Notes under the pieces: model-generated
Database searches by the model: none
What the model saw: only the letters and a program-made list of their open reading frames with translations
What the model was told of the DNA's origin: nothing
Assembly (NCBI RefSeq): GCF_004402785.1
Contig: NZ_SOFP01000005.1
Location: 30,158-94,157 of the forward strand
Length of the DNA: 64,000 nt
Reading direction: 5' to 3'
From: Cryobacterium algoritolerans
Lineage (GTDB): Bacteria; Actinomycetota; Actinomycetes; Actinomycetales; Microbacteriaceae
Position numbers and translations under genes: made by a program
Shown here: one piece after another, positions 35,281-43,738 of the stretch
Position numbering within the stretch: the first letter of the stretch is position 1
Layout of the letters: each line of letters begins with the position of its first letter

Positions 35281-38214
35281 GTGTTCCGGCCAGACGAGCA
35301 ACTGATCCTGCCGGCGCGACCGGTCGACCCGCCCGCGCCCGGGTTTCCGTTGATCGCCTGCGCTGCCCCGCTGGTGGTCGCGGTGGCGATCTGGATGCTC
35401 ACCGGGTCGACCTTCGTGCTCCTCTTCGCCATCCTCGGCCCGGTCATCGCAGTGGGCAGCATGGTAGACGTTCGGCGCACCCGGCGCCGCACACGGATCC
35501 GAGCGGAGCAGACCCACCGGGCGGCCCTGGCGGCGCTCCGCACGAAGGTCGAGCAACAGAGGACCTCCCTGGTCCACGCCGCCTGGAGTCGCACACCATC
35601 TGCGACCGGCATCCTGAGCGATCCCATCGGAACCGTGCACTGGAGCGCGAGACCGCCCGCGCCGGTGCTGGTGAGCCTGGGCAGCGGCGAGGTGCCCAGC
35701 GGGCTGCGGCTGGAGGGCGCCGCCGGCCCCGACGACGAACCCGGAATCCGCGCGCTGGCGGCCACCCTGACAGGCGCGCCGATCACCGCGGACCCGCACG
35801 ACGGCATCGGCATCGTGGCGTCGTCGATCCTGGGCCGGGCCCTGGCCAGGGGGCTGCTGGTGCAGGTGGCCGCAGCCCTGCCACCTGGCCCGGTCGGCCT
35901 CGCCGTGCTGCCGCCGGGCCCCTGGGCGTGGGCGGCGTCCCTCCCGCACGCCGCGGCCCGGTCGCCGGTCCGGCTGATCACCGTGTGTGACACCGGGTCG
36001 GCCATCGGGGTTCCGGCCGGATCACGGTCGCTCGTCGCGCTGGCCCGATGCCTGGAGGAACTCCCAACGGGCTGCGACACCATCGTGCGGCTGCACGGGC
36101 CGACCCGCGCCGAAATCGTGCGATCGCCCGTGCATGCCGTTGGGCTCTGCTTCCGCCCGGAGCTGGTGACCCTTGACCAGGCCACCGGCTTCGCCGTGCG
36201 GCTGGGGGAGAGAGCGCGCACGGCCGGGCTGGTCGGCCGGTACGGGGCCGTTCCCACCGCCGTGACGCTGGCGGAGCTGGCGGAGTCCGACCGGGCGGCC
36301 GCCCGGTCTTCGTTGCCGGGGACCGCAGCAGGCACGTCGCGCATGCCGGGCCTAGCCTGCGCGGTCGGGGCCGGTGAAGCGGGCACGGTGATCCTGGACC
36401 TCGTCGCAGCAGGCCCGCACGCCGTCGTCGGCGGTACCACCGGCAGTGGTAAGAGTGAACTCCTGGTGACCTGGGTCGCGGCGATGGCCGCAGCCCATCC
36501 TCACGATGCGGTGACCTTCCTCCTGATCGACTTCAAGGGCGGCGCCGCGTTCCGCCCCCTGCTCGCCCTGCCGCACTGTGTCGGTCTCATCACCGACCTC
36601 GACGGGCGGCAGGCCGGCCGCGCCCTGGCCAGCCTGGCGGCGGAACTGCGGTATCGGGAACGGGCCATGCTCTCGGCCGGCGCCCGCGACATCGCCGAGC
36701 TGAACCGGGCAGAGACCCGGTCGAATCCGCTCCCGCGCCTCGTGGTCGTGGTGGACGAATTCGCCACCATGCTCACGGCCTTCCCTGAGCTGCACGCGCT
36801 CTTCGTTGACATCGCGGCGCGCGGTCGCTCGCTCGGGGTGCACCTGATCCTCTGTACGCAGCGTCCCACCGGCGTCGTGCGTGACGCCCTGCTCGCGAAC
36901 TGCAACCTGAGGGTGTCCCTGCGGGTGAACAACCGGGCCGACAGCCAGGCCGTTCTGGGAACGGATGCCGCAGCCGCGCTCTCGGCTGCCGTGCCGGGGC
37001 GCTGCCTCGTTTACGCGGGCGAGGGGGACCCTGTGCTGTGCCAGGTGGCGACGACCACGGAGGATGACCTCCGGGCGATCATCGGTCGCGGCGGTGACAA
37101 GCCGAGCCCTCGACGGCCCTGGCTCGACCCGCCGCCCCGCCGGGTGACGCGGAGCGACCTGGCCGCCGTCGAGAAGGCGGACGCGGTCACGGGCCGGGAG
37201 CCAGGGGGACCGGCGACCGGCGTTCTCCTCGGGCTGCTCGACGAACCCGAGCACCAGCGCTACCGGGTCGCCCGCTACGACCCGGAGCGCGACGGCCATC
37301 TCCTCGTCGTCGGGGCCGGGCGCGCCGGAAAGAGTTCCGTGCTGGCCTCCGTCGCGGCCCAGTATTCAGTCACCGCGCAGGTTCTGGATCCCCGGCCCGA
37401 CGTCGAATCGGTCTGGGACACCCTCGCCGAGGCGCGCGGCAGCCTTGACGCCGGCTCCCGGAACGCCCTGCTCATCCTGCTGGACGACTTCGATTCCGTC
37501 TACGCCCGGTGGGGAGACGAGCACCGGGCGGCCGCGCTCGAACGGCTCACGAGTCTCCTCCGCGACGGGCCGGCCGCGGGACTCTTCGTCGGCGTGGCCG
37601 TGCAGCACCTCTCCGGCGCACTGCAGGCGCTGCCGGCGTTCTGTCAGAGCCGACTGGTGCTGCGAATGCCGGATGTCGGCGCGCACGTCGCGGCCGGGGC
37701 GGACCCGGCCCAGTTCGATGCCGCCCTGCCCCCGGGCGGCGGTTCCTGGAACGGCGCACGCATCCAGCTGCTCCAGCAGGAGCCCGGTGCCGTCCGGCCC
37801 CCACCCGGCAGGGAGCCGGAGGCCGTCGTGGGGGACACCCTCGCCGGGCACCGCTCGCTGCTCGTCGTGGCCGGCTCGCCCGCGCGCACCATCGCGGCAC
37901 TCTCCGCGGCCCATCCCGGGGAGATCGTCAACCTCTCCACCGGCGCCAGTGTGGAGGCCGGCCGGCTCAAGGTGCTGGCCGACGGCGGGGCCATCCTCGT
38001 CGGCGACACCGACACGTGGCAGGCGCAGTGGTCGCTGCTCGGGCTGCTCCGCCCGCACACGGCAATCGTGTTCGACGGCTGTGGCCTGGCCGACTTCCGC
38101 GCCATCAGCCGGCGCAGGGACCTCCCGCCGCCGCTCGCCCCCGGCCGGAATCGGGTCTGGGTGCTACGCCCCGACGGCGTCGTCGTCCGGGCGACGCTCC
38201 CGGTGCCTCGCTGA
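35281..38214 (+). CDS. FtsK/SpoIIIE (EccC-like) ATPase with two nucleotide-binding domains
   Basis: This 977-residue protein has two adjacent N-terminal membrane helices (about residues 23-63, FPLIACAAPLVVAVAIWMLT), as in EccC of type VII secretion and unlike the four of FtsK. The first ATPase domain has Walker A GTTGSGKS (Lys391), LLIDFKGGAAF, Walker B LVVVVDEFATM and the HLILCTQRPTGVV motif. The second has Walker A GAGRAGKSS (Lys684) and Walker B LILLDDFDSVY. A third, degenerate domain ends the protein (LLVVAGSPARTIAALSAAHP). It lies 91 bases after the FHA gene; the GTG start has no good ribosome site, so the start is uncertain. No WXG100 substrate gene is visible nearby. It ends 12 bases from convergent ald. 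Confidence 0.88.
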   Translation: MFRPDEQLILPARPVDPPAPGFPLIACAAPLVVAVAIWMLTGSTFVLLFAILGPVIAVGSMVDVRRTRRRTRIRAEQTHRAALAALRTKVEQQRTSLVHAAWSRTPSATGILSDPIGTVHWSARPPAPVLVSLGSGEVPSGLRLEGAAGPDDEPGIRALAATLTGAPITADPHDGIGIVASSILGRALARGLLVQVAAALPPGPVGLAVLPPGPWAWAASLPHAAARSPVRLITVCDTGSAIGVPAGSRSLVALARCLEELPTGCDTIVRLHGPTRAEIVRSPVHAVGLCFRPELVTLDQATGFAVRLGERARTAGLVGRYGAVPTAVTLAELAESDRAAARSSLPGTAAGTSRMPGLACAVGAGEAGTVILDLVAAGPHAVVGGTTGSGKSELLVTWVAAMAAAHPHDAVTFLLIDFKGGAAFRPLLALPHCVGLITDLDGRQAGRALASLAAELRYRERAMLSAGARDIAELNRAETRSNPLPRLVVVVDEFATMLTAFPELHALFVDIAARGRSLGVHLILCTQRPTGVVRDALLANCNLRVSLRVNNRADSQAVLGTDAAAALSAAVPGRCLVYAGEGDPVLCQVATTTEDDLRAIIGRGGDKPSPRRPWLDPPPRRVTRSDLAAVEKADAVTGREPGGPATGVLLGLLDEPEHQRYRVARYDPERDGHLLVVGAGRAGKSSVLASVAAQYSVTAQVLDPRPDVESVWDTLAEARGSLDAGSRNALLILLDDFDSVYARWGDEHRAAALERLTSLLRDGPAAGLFVGVAVQHLSGALQALPAFCQSRLVLRMPDVGAHVAAGADPAQFDAALPPGGGSWNGARIQLLQQEPGAVRPPPGREPEAVVGDTLAGHRSLLVVAGSPARTIAALSAAHPGEIVNLSTGASVEAGRLKVLADGGAILVGDTDTWQAQWSLLGLLRPHTAIVFDGCGLADFRAISRRRDLPPPLAPGRNRVWVLRPDGVVVRATLPVPR

Positions 38215-38226
38215 CCACTGCCGGAC

Positions 38227-39342
38227 TCAGGCGAGGACGTCGGCGAGCGCGGCCGTCGGAAGACCGTGCGCGTTCGCGACCGGGGCGCTGGTGACCAGAC
38301 CCCCGGCCGTGGACAGGCCGAGCGCCAGCGCGGCATCCGCCCGCACGGCATCCTGCCAGCCGCGGTTGGCGAGCAGCCGCACATAGGGCAGCGTGGCATT
38401 GGTGAGGGCGTACGTCGACGTGTTCGGCACGGCCCCCGGCATGTTCGCAACGCAGTAGAACAGCGACCGGTGCACGACGAACGTCGGGTCCGCGTGGGTC
38501 GTCGGATGCGAGTCCGCAAAACAGCCACCCTGGTCGACCGCGATGTCTACGAGCACGCTGCCCGGTTTCATCCGGGAGACCAGTTCGTTGCTGACCAGCT
38601 TGGGGGCCCGTGCACCGGGGATCAGCACCGACCCGATGACGAGGTCGGATTCCACCAGCGCCCGGTCGATCTCGTAGCTGTTTGAGGCGATCGTCTGTAC
38701 CCGGCCGTAGTGCAGGGCGTCGAGCTCCCGCAGCCGGAACAGGTTGGTGTCGAGAACCGTGACCTGGGCGCCGAGCCCCAGGGCGACCTGCATCGCGGCG
38801 GTGCCGGCCACGCCGCCGCCGAGCACGGTGACCCGGGCGGGGTGGGTGCCGGGAACACCGGGAACCAGCAGACCGGGACCACCGTTCGGCTTGAGCATGG
38901 CATTGGCGCCGACGATCGGCGCGAGACGCCCGGCGACCTCGCTCATCGGTGCCAGCAAAGGCAGCGCTCGTGAGGGAAGCTGCACGGTCTCATAGGCGAT
39001 GGCGGTGACCCCGCTCGCCAGCAGGGCCCGGGTCAGAGCTGGCTCTGCGGCCAGGTGGAGGTAGGTGAACAAGAGCAGGTTGGGCCGGAAGTAGCCGTAT
39101 TCGCTGTCAATCGGCTCCTTGACCTTGAGTAGCAGGTCCGCCGCCGCCCAGGTGGATGGCGCATCGGGCATGATCCTCGCGCCGGCCGCGGCGTACGCCT
39201 CGTCGGTGATCGACGAGCCCGCTCCGGCGCCGGTCTCGATCAGCACCTCGTGGCCCAGGGCCACCAGGTCGTGCACGCCCGCCGGGGTGATCGCGACCCT
39301 GAACTCGTTGTTCTTGACCTCTGACGGGATTGAGACCTTCAT
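38227..39342 (-). CDS. ald: Alanine dehydrogenase
   Basis: The 371-residue enzyme interconverts L-alanine and pyruvate plus ammonium with NAD. It begins MKVSIPSEVKNNEFRVAITP as in other Ald proteins; Arg15, Lys75 (LLKVKEP) and His96 (FTYLHLAAE) are the pyruvate-binding and catalytic residues. The NAD-binding Rossmann motif is VTVLGGGVAGTAAMQVALGL, and VLVDIAVDQGGCFADS completes the active site. AAGGAG lies five bases before the ATG. The 255-base gap to the divergent polyamine-type transporter holds an 18-bp direct repeat and a nested palindrome. Lrp-type control of ald is common in actinobacteria and would fit those elements. Confidence 0.95.
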   Translation of the reverse strand: MKVSIPSEVKNNEFRVAITPAGVHDLVALGHEVLIETGAGAGSSITDEAYAAAGARIMPDAPSTWAAADLLLKVKEPIDSEYGYFRPNLLLFTYLHLAAEPALTRALLASGVTAIAYETVQLPSRALPLLAPMSEVAGRLAPIVGANAMLKPNGGPGLLVPGVPGTHPARVTVLGGGVAGTAAMQVALGLGAQVTVLDTNLFRLRELDALHYGRVQTIASNSYEIDRALVESDLVIGSVLIPGARAPKLVSNELVSRMKPGSVLVDIAVDQGGCFADSHPTTHADPTFVVHRSLFYCVANMPGAVPNTSTYALTNATLPYVRLLANRGWQDAVRADAALALGLSTAGGLVTSAPVANAHGLPTAALADVLA

Positions 39343-39348
39343 GGTGCT

Positions 39349-39384
39349 CCTTCGACTGGCCTGGGACCTTCGACTGGCCTGGGA
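39349..39384. repeat. 18-bp tandem duplication in the ald leader
   Basis: The unit ccttcgactggcctggga occurs twice without gap (39349-39366 and 39367-39384). On the minus strand it sits directly before ald, and the copy nearest the gene supplies the first part of the AAGGAG ribosome site. Confidence 0.75.
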
Positions 39385-39437
39385 CCGTTCCGCCCCTGGG
39401 CGCGATTCTAACGGGGGCCACCACCGTTTTCGAGTGC

Positions 39438-39479
39438 GGATGCCGCCATCAAACACTGATTTCGCGAGAAATGGCATCC
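39438..39479. promoter_or_regulatory. Nested inverted repeat between ald and the Pot-type transporter
   Basis: ATTTCGCGAGAAAT (39459-39472; ATTTC-N4-GAAAT) is enclosed by GGATGCC (39438-39444) and GGCATCC (39473-39479). The region is AT-rich compared with its surroundings. It is about 100 bases from each divergent start. A shared operator, perhaps for an Lrp-type regulator, is inferred. No clear -35/-10 pair could be assigned in this 255-base gap. Confidence 0.4.
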
Positions 39480-39597
39480 ACAATTAACGATTTGGCCACT
39501 CTTCGGGGTCAAAACAGCTCTCCTGTGCGAGTATCGACCCATTCGCAATGTTGCGCGTGAGAGTTCACCCGTTGAACGATGCAAGGAGACCCCGCAG

Positions 39598-40809
39598 ATG
39601 AAGCCCAGGCCGTTGCCCGCAGACCCGATGATCCAGCAACTCATTCGTCAGGCCCAGCGTGCACAGCTGGGGCGGCGCACCCTCCTCACCGGCGCGGGCG
39701 CCGGGGCGGCAGCTCTGGCGCTTGCCGCGTGCTCGACCGGCGGCGCAACCAAGCCGAAGGCGGCGACGGACAAGTCCGCCGCGGAGAAGAGTATCCGCTG
39801 GGACAACTGGGCGCTCTACATCGACGTGGACGCCGCGGGGAAGTACCCCACGCTCGACGCGTTCACCAAGGAAGCCGGGATCAAGGTCAAGTACACCGAA
39901 GCCGTAGACGACAACAACACCTACTACGGCAAGGTGAAGGACCAACTTGCCCTCGGCAAGGACATCGGCGCCGACGCCGTGTGCCTCACCGACTGGATGG
40001 TGGGCCGGCTGATTCGGCTCGGCTACACCCAGGAACTCGACCACGCGAACATCCCGAACCTGGCCAACCTGCTGCCGTCACTGAAGGACGTCGGCTTCGA
40101 CAAGGGCCGCAAGATGTCGGTGCCGTGGCAGGGCGGTTTCGCCGGGATCTGCTGGAACAAGGAGAAGCTCCCGGGCGGGCTGGCCTCGGTCGAGGACCTC
40201 TGGGACCCCAAGCTCAAGGGCCGCGTCGGCGTGCTCTCGGAGATGCGCGACACCATGGGCCTGATCATGCAGGACGCCGGCGTGGATGTCTCCGGGGACT
40301 GGGGCGACAACGAGTTCAACGCTGCCATCGACGTGCTCAAGAAGCAGGTCTCCGACGGGCAGGTGCGCAACATCAAGGGGAACGCCTACAAGGAGGACCT
40401 GATCAACGGGGACACCCTCGCGGCCATCGTTTGGTCGGGCGACATCGTGCAGCTCAACGCCGAGAACGGCGACAAGTGGGATTTCCTCGTCCCGGAAAAG
40501 GGCGGCACGCTGTGGAACGACAACTTCGTCGTGCCGGTCGGCTCGACCCATAAGAAGAACGTCGAGGAGCTGATCAACTATTACTACGACCCGGCCGTCG
40601 CCGCAGAGGTCGCGGCCTACGTGAACTACATCACACCGGTGGCCGGGGCCAAGGAAGCGGCCATGGCGATCGACCCGGCGCTCGCGAACAACCAGCTCAT
40701 CTTCCCCGACGACGCCACCCTGGCCAAGGCGCACGTCTTCCGTACCCTGACCGGGGCGGAAGAACAGAAGTACGGCGCGGCATTCCAGAGCATCCTGCTC
40801 GGGTCCTGA
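39598..40809 (+). CDS. Polyamine-type ABC transporter substrate-binding lipoprotein
   Basis: This 403-residue binding protein has a Tat-like arginine pair (GRRTLL, residues 25-30) and a lipobox ALAAC with Cys45, so it is probably a folded-exported lipoprotein. The mature part resembles PotD/family 1 binding proteins for spermidine/putrescine: SIRWDNWALYID, KVKYTEAVDDNNTYYGKVKD, DWMVGRLIRLGY, NIPNLANLLPSL, VPWQGGFAGICWNKEKLPGG and DNFVVPVGSTHKKNVEELIN. AAGGAG lies upstream of the ATG. It is the first gene of a four-gene transporter operon. Polyamine as ligand is inferred from family and from the GABA and amine aminotransferases nearby. Confidence 0.9.
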   Translation: MKPRPLPADPMIQQLIRQAQRAQLGRRTLLTGAGAGAAALALAACSTGGATKPKAATDKSAAEKSIRWDNWALYIDVDAAGKYPTLDAFTKEAGIKVKYTEAVDDNNTYYGKVKDQLALGKDIGADAVCLTDWMVGRLIRLGYTQELDHANIPNLANLLPSLKDVGFDKGRKMSVPWQGGFAGICWNKEKLPGGLASVEDLWDPKLKGRVGVLSEMRDTMGLIMQDAGVDVSGDWGDNEFNAAIDVLKKQVSDGQVRNIKGNAYKEDLINGDTLAAIVWSGDIVQLNAENGDKWDFLVPEKGGTLWNDNFVVPVGSTHKKNVEELINYYYDPAVAAEVAAYVNYITPVAGAKEAAMAIDPALANNQLIFPDDATLAKAHVFRTLTGAEEQKYGAAFQSILLGS

Positions 40810-40812
40810 GCC

Positions 40813-42012
40813 ATGACAACGAGCGCGTTCGCGGCGCAGGGGGCAGACCTTGAACTGGTCGGCATCCAGAAGCGGTTCCCCGGTTTCACGGCAATCGAAC
40901 ACCTTGATCTGAAGATCCCGCCCGGTTCGTTCTTCGCGCTGCTCGGGCCATCCGGATGCGGCAAGACCACCACCCTCCGGCTGGTCGCCGGGCTCGAGGA
41001 GCCGACCGCGGGCCGCATACTGATCGGCGGCGAGGACATCACCGGTAAGAAGCCCTACCAACGCCCGGTCAACACCGTCTTCCAGAGCTACGCGCTCTTC
41101 CCGCACATGACCGTGCTCGAGAACGTGGCCTTCGGGTTGCGGCGGCGCAGGCTCGACGAACCCGTCGCCAAGGCGCACGAGGCCCTCCGCCTGGTCGAAC
41201 TGGACCACCTGGCCGCCCGCAAACCCCAGCAGCTCTCCGGTGGCCAGCAGCAGCGGGTGGCGCTGGCACGGGCGATCGTGAACCGACCGGCCCTGTTGCT
41301 GCTGGACGAGCCGCTCGGCGCCCTCGACCTCAAGCTGCGCCGGCAGATGCAGCTGGAGCTGAAGACCATCCAGGAAGAGGTGGGCCTGACGTTCCTGCAC
41401 GTCACCCACGACCAGGAGGAGGCCATGACAATGGCCGACACCGTCGCGGTGATGAACAAGGGGCGGATCGAACAGATGGGCGCGCCGGAAGAGCTCTACG
41501 AGCTGCCGAAGACCGCGTTCGTGGCGAACTTCCTCGGGCAGTCGAACCTGTTCACCGGCCCCGTCGTCGGTAGCACCAGCGAGGCCATCGCGGTCGGGGT
41601 CGCCGGGCAAAGAATCGTCGTGCCGACCGCGCGGGCCCATCGCCACGTCGGCGAGGTCACCATCGGGATCCGCCCCGAGAAGCTCAGCCTGCACCTGTCT
41701 GCCCCCGCCGTGGACCCGGCCCGCAACACCATGGGCCCCGGCCGGGTGATCGACGTCTCCTTCAGCGGGGTGAGCACGCAGTACCTGATCACGGTCCCGC
41801 ACGTGGGAACGCTCATCGTCTTCGCGCAGAATATGGCCTTTGGTCCCGTCGCCGAGGAGGGCGGGGAGGTCTGGGTCAGCTGGGACATCGAGCACGGCTT
41901 CGGTCTGGAAGACGAACCTGCGGACACGCCACGGTTCGAGGCTGACACCACCACGAGGAGTATCGCGGCGCAGAGGCGGGCGTCCCTGATCACGGAGCTC
42001 GAGGAGGTCTGA
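40813..42012 (+). CDS. potA: Polyamine-type ABC transporter ATP-binding protein (PotA-like)
   Basis: This 399-residue ATPase has Walker A LGPSGCGKTTTLRLVAGLEE, Q-loop TVFQSYALFPHMTVLENVAF, signature LSGGQQQRVALARAIV, Walker B LLLLDEPLGALDLKLR and switch HVTHDQEEAMTMAD. A C-terminal TOBE domain (IGIRPEKLSLHLSAPA, about residues 278-350) and a 30-residue tail follow. It powers import by the two downstream permeases. It is three bases after the binding protein gene and two bases before the first permease. Confidence 0.92.
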   Translation: MTTSAFAAQGADLELVGIQKRFPGFTAIEHLDLKIPPGSFFALLGPSGCGKTTTLRLVAGLEEPTAGRILIGGEDITGKKPYQRPVNTVFQSYALFPHMTVLENVAFGLRRRRLDEPVAKAHEALRLVELDHLAARKPQQLSGGQQQRVALARAIVNRPALLLLDEPLGALDLKLRRQMQLELKTIQEEVGLTFLHVTHDQEEAMTMADTVAVMNKGRIEQMGAPEELYELPKTAFVANFLGQSNLFTGPVVGSTSEAIAVGVAGQRIVVPTARAHRHVGEVTIGIRPEKLSLHLSAPAVDPARNTMGPGRVIDVSFSGVSTQYLITVPHVGTLIVFAQNMAFGPVAEEGGEVWVSWDIEHGFGLEDEPADTPRFEADTTTRSIAAQRRASLITELEEV

Positions 42013-42014
42013 CG

Positions 42015-42929
42015 ATGGCGTTCGCCGCGTTCGCCACCACAACCAGCGAGGCGGAGCAGGTGCCCCGGCGCAAGAGCCCGGTCGCGCTCCTGTTGCTGCT
42101 TCCCGGCATCCTGTACCTGGTGCTGTTCTTCCTCACCCCGCTCATCTCCTTGCTGCTGACGTCATTCCAGGCCCCGTCCGAGTTCGGCGACATCGGCCAG
42201 TACACCTATGCGTTCCGGTGGGAGAACTATTTGCAGGTGGTCACCGACTATCTGCCGCACATCCTGCGCTCGTTCGGTTTTGCGCTGATCGCCACCGTGC
42301 TCGCCCTTGTCTTCAGCTACCCGCTCGCCTACTTCATCGGTGTGACGGCCAGGCCCTGGCCGTTGGCGCAGAGCCTCATGCTCGTGCTCGTCATCGCACC
42401 GTTCTTCATCAGCTTTCTGCTGCGCACGCTGGCCTGGAAGCAGATCCTCTCGGATGAGTCGTTCATCATCACCTCGCTGAAGGCGGTGGCGCTGATGGCG
42501 CCGGATGCTCACTTCACCGGAACGCCCGCAGCCGTCATCTTCGGTCTGACCTACAACTTCATCCCGTTCATGACCCTCCCGCTCTACACGACCCTCGAAC
42601 GGCTCGACCTGCGCTACCTCGAGGCGGCAAGCGACCTCTACGCGCACCCGGTTGAGGTGTTCCGCAAGGTGACCATCCCGCTGTCGATGCCGGGGATCGT
42701 GGCCGGCACCCTGCTGACGTTCATCCCCGCCGCCGGCGACTACGTCAACGCCAGCCGGGACTTTCTCGGCGGGCCGGACAGCCAGATGATCGGAAACGTG
42801 ATCGAGGCGAACTTCCTGGTGCTGCAGAACTACCCCGCCGCCGCGGCACTCTCGATCATCCTGATGAGCGTGATCCTCATCATCGTGAGCATCTACGTCA
42901 AACGCGCCGGAACAGAGGAGCTGCTGTGA
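42015..42929 (+). CDS. potB: ABC transporter permease (PotB-like)
   Basis: This 304-residue integral membrane protein has six predicted helices. The first is VALLLLLPGILYLVLFFLTP at about residues 24-43. The EAA loop reads YLEAASDLYAHPVEVFRKVT followed by IPLSMPGIVAGTLLTFIPAA, typical of PotB/PotH. It forms the translocation path with the following permease. The stop overlaps the GTG of the next gene. Confidence 0.92.
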   Translation: MAFAAFATTTSEAEQVPRRKSPVALLLLLPGILYLVLFFLTPLISLLLTSFQAPSEFGDIGQYTYAFRWENYLQVVTDYLPHILRSFGFALIATVLALVFSYPLAYFIGVTARPWPLAQSLMLVLVIAPFFISFLLRTLAWKQILSDESFIITSLKAVALMAPDAHFTGTPAAVIFGLTYNFIPFMTLPLYTTLERLDLRYLEAASDLYAHPVEVFRKVTIPLSMPGIVAGTLLTFIPAAGDYVNASRDFLGGPDSQMIGNVIEANFLVLQNYPAAAALSIILMSVILIIVSIYVKRAGTEELL

Positions 42930-43732
42930 GAGTGTCCCTCGGACGGTGGCTGCTGCCGGTCTACGCCGTGCTCGCCCTGCTCTTCCTGATGGTGCCGATC
43001 GTTTACACCTTCATCTTCTCGTTCAACGACTCGCAGAAGTCCAACATCACCTGGCGCGGCTTCACCTTCGACAAATGGCTCAACGTCTGCAATGTGCAGA
43101 ACGGCGCCGTCTGCGAGGCGTTCGGCAACAGCCTCATCATCGGCGCGAGCGCCACTGTTGCCGCGACCGCGCTCGGCACCATGATCGCGATCGCCATCGT
43201 GCGGTACCGGTTCCGGTTCCGTTCCAAGGTGAGCCTGCTCCTATTCCTTCCGATGGCCACGCCGGAGGTGGTGCTCGGGGCAGGCCTGGCCGCACAGTTC
43301 CTGTCCGTGGGCGTGCCCAAGGACATTGTGACGATCATCCTGGCGCACACCATGTTCTGCATCAGCTTCGTTGTCGTCACGGTCAAGGCCCGGGTGGCGA
43401 GCCTCGACCCGGCGTTGGAGGAGGCGGGCCGCGACCTCTACGGTTCGCCCGGCCAGGTCTTCCTGCGGATCACGTTTCCCCTGCTGCTGCCGGGGATCCT
43501 CGCCGCCGCGCTGCTCTCCTTCGCGCTGAGCTTCGACGACTTCATCATCACCAACTTCAACTCGGGGGCGGTGACGACGTTCCCGAAGTACATTTACATT
43601 TCGGCGTCGCGCGGCATCCCGGCGGAGGCGAACGTGGTGGCCTCAGCGGTGTTCATCCTGGCGCTGGTGATCGTCGTCAGCGCGCAGGTATCGTCGGCCG
43701 CGCGGGCGAAACGGCTCGCGAAGTCGGGTTGA
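42926..43732 (+). CDS. potC: ABC transporter permease (PotC-like)
   Basis: This 268-residue membrane protein starts at a GTG overlapping the previous stop. It has six predicted helices, PVYAVLALLFLMVPIVYTFI being the first, and the PotC-type EAA loop DPALEEAGRDLYGSPGQVFL then RITFPLLLPGILAAALLSFA. FALSFDDFIITNFNSGAVTT is the usual periplasmic/TM6 segment of this family. It is the last gene of the transporter operon and ends six bases before the convergent asparaginase. Confidence 0.92.
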   Translation: MRVSLGRWLLPVYAVLALLFLMVPIVYTFIFSFNDSQKSNITWRGFTFDKWLNVCNVQNGAVCEAFGNSLIIGASATVAATALGTMIAIAIVRYRFRFRSKVSLLLFLPMATPEVVLGAGLAAQFLSVGVPKDIVTIILAHTMFCISFVVVTVKARVASLDPALEEAGRDLYGSPGQVFLRITFPLLLPGILAAALLSFALSFDDFIITNFNSGAVTTFPKYIYISASRGIPAEANVVASAVFILALVIVVSAQVSSAARAKRLAKSG

Positions 43733-43738
43733 GCGCGA

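Noticed and set aside
20389..38214. Calling the cluster a full type VII secretion locus
   Set aside because: Only an EccC-like ATPase is present; WXG100 substrates, EccB, EccD, EccE and mycosin are all missing in the window.
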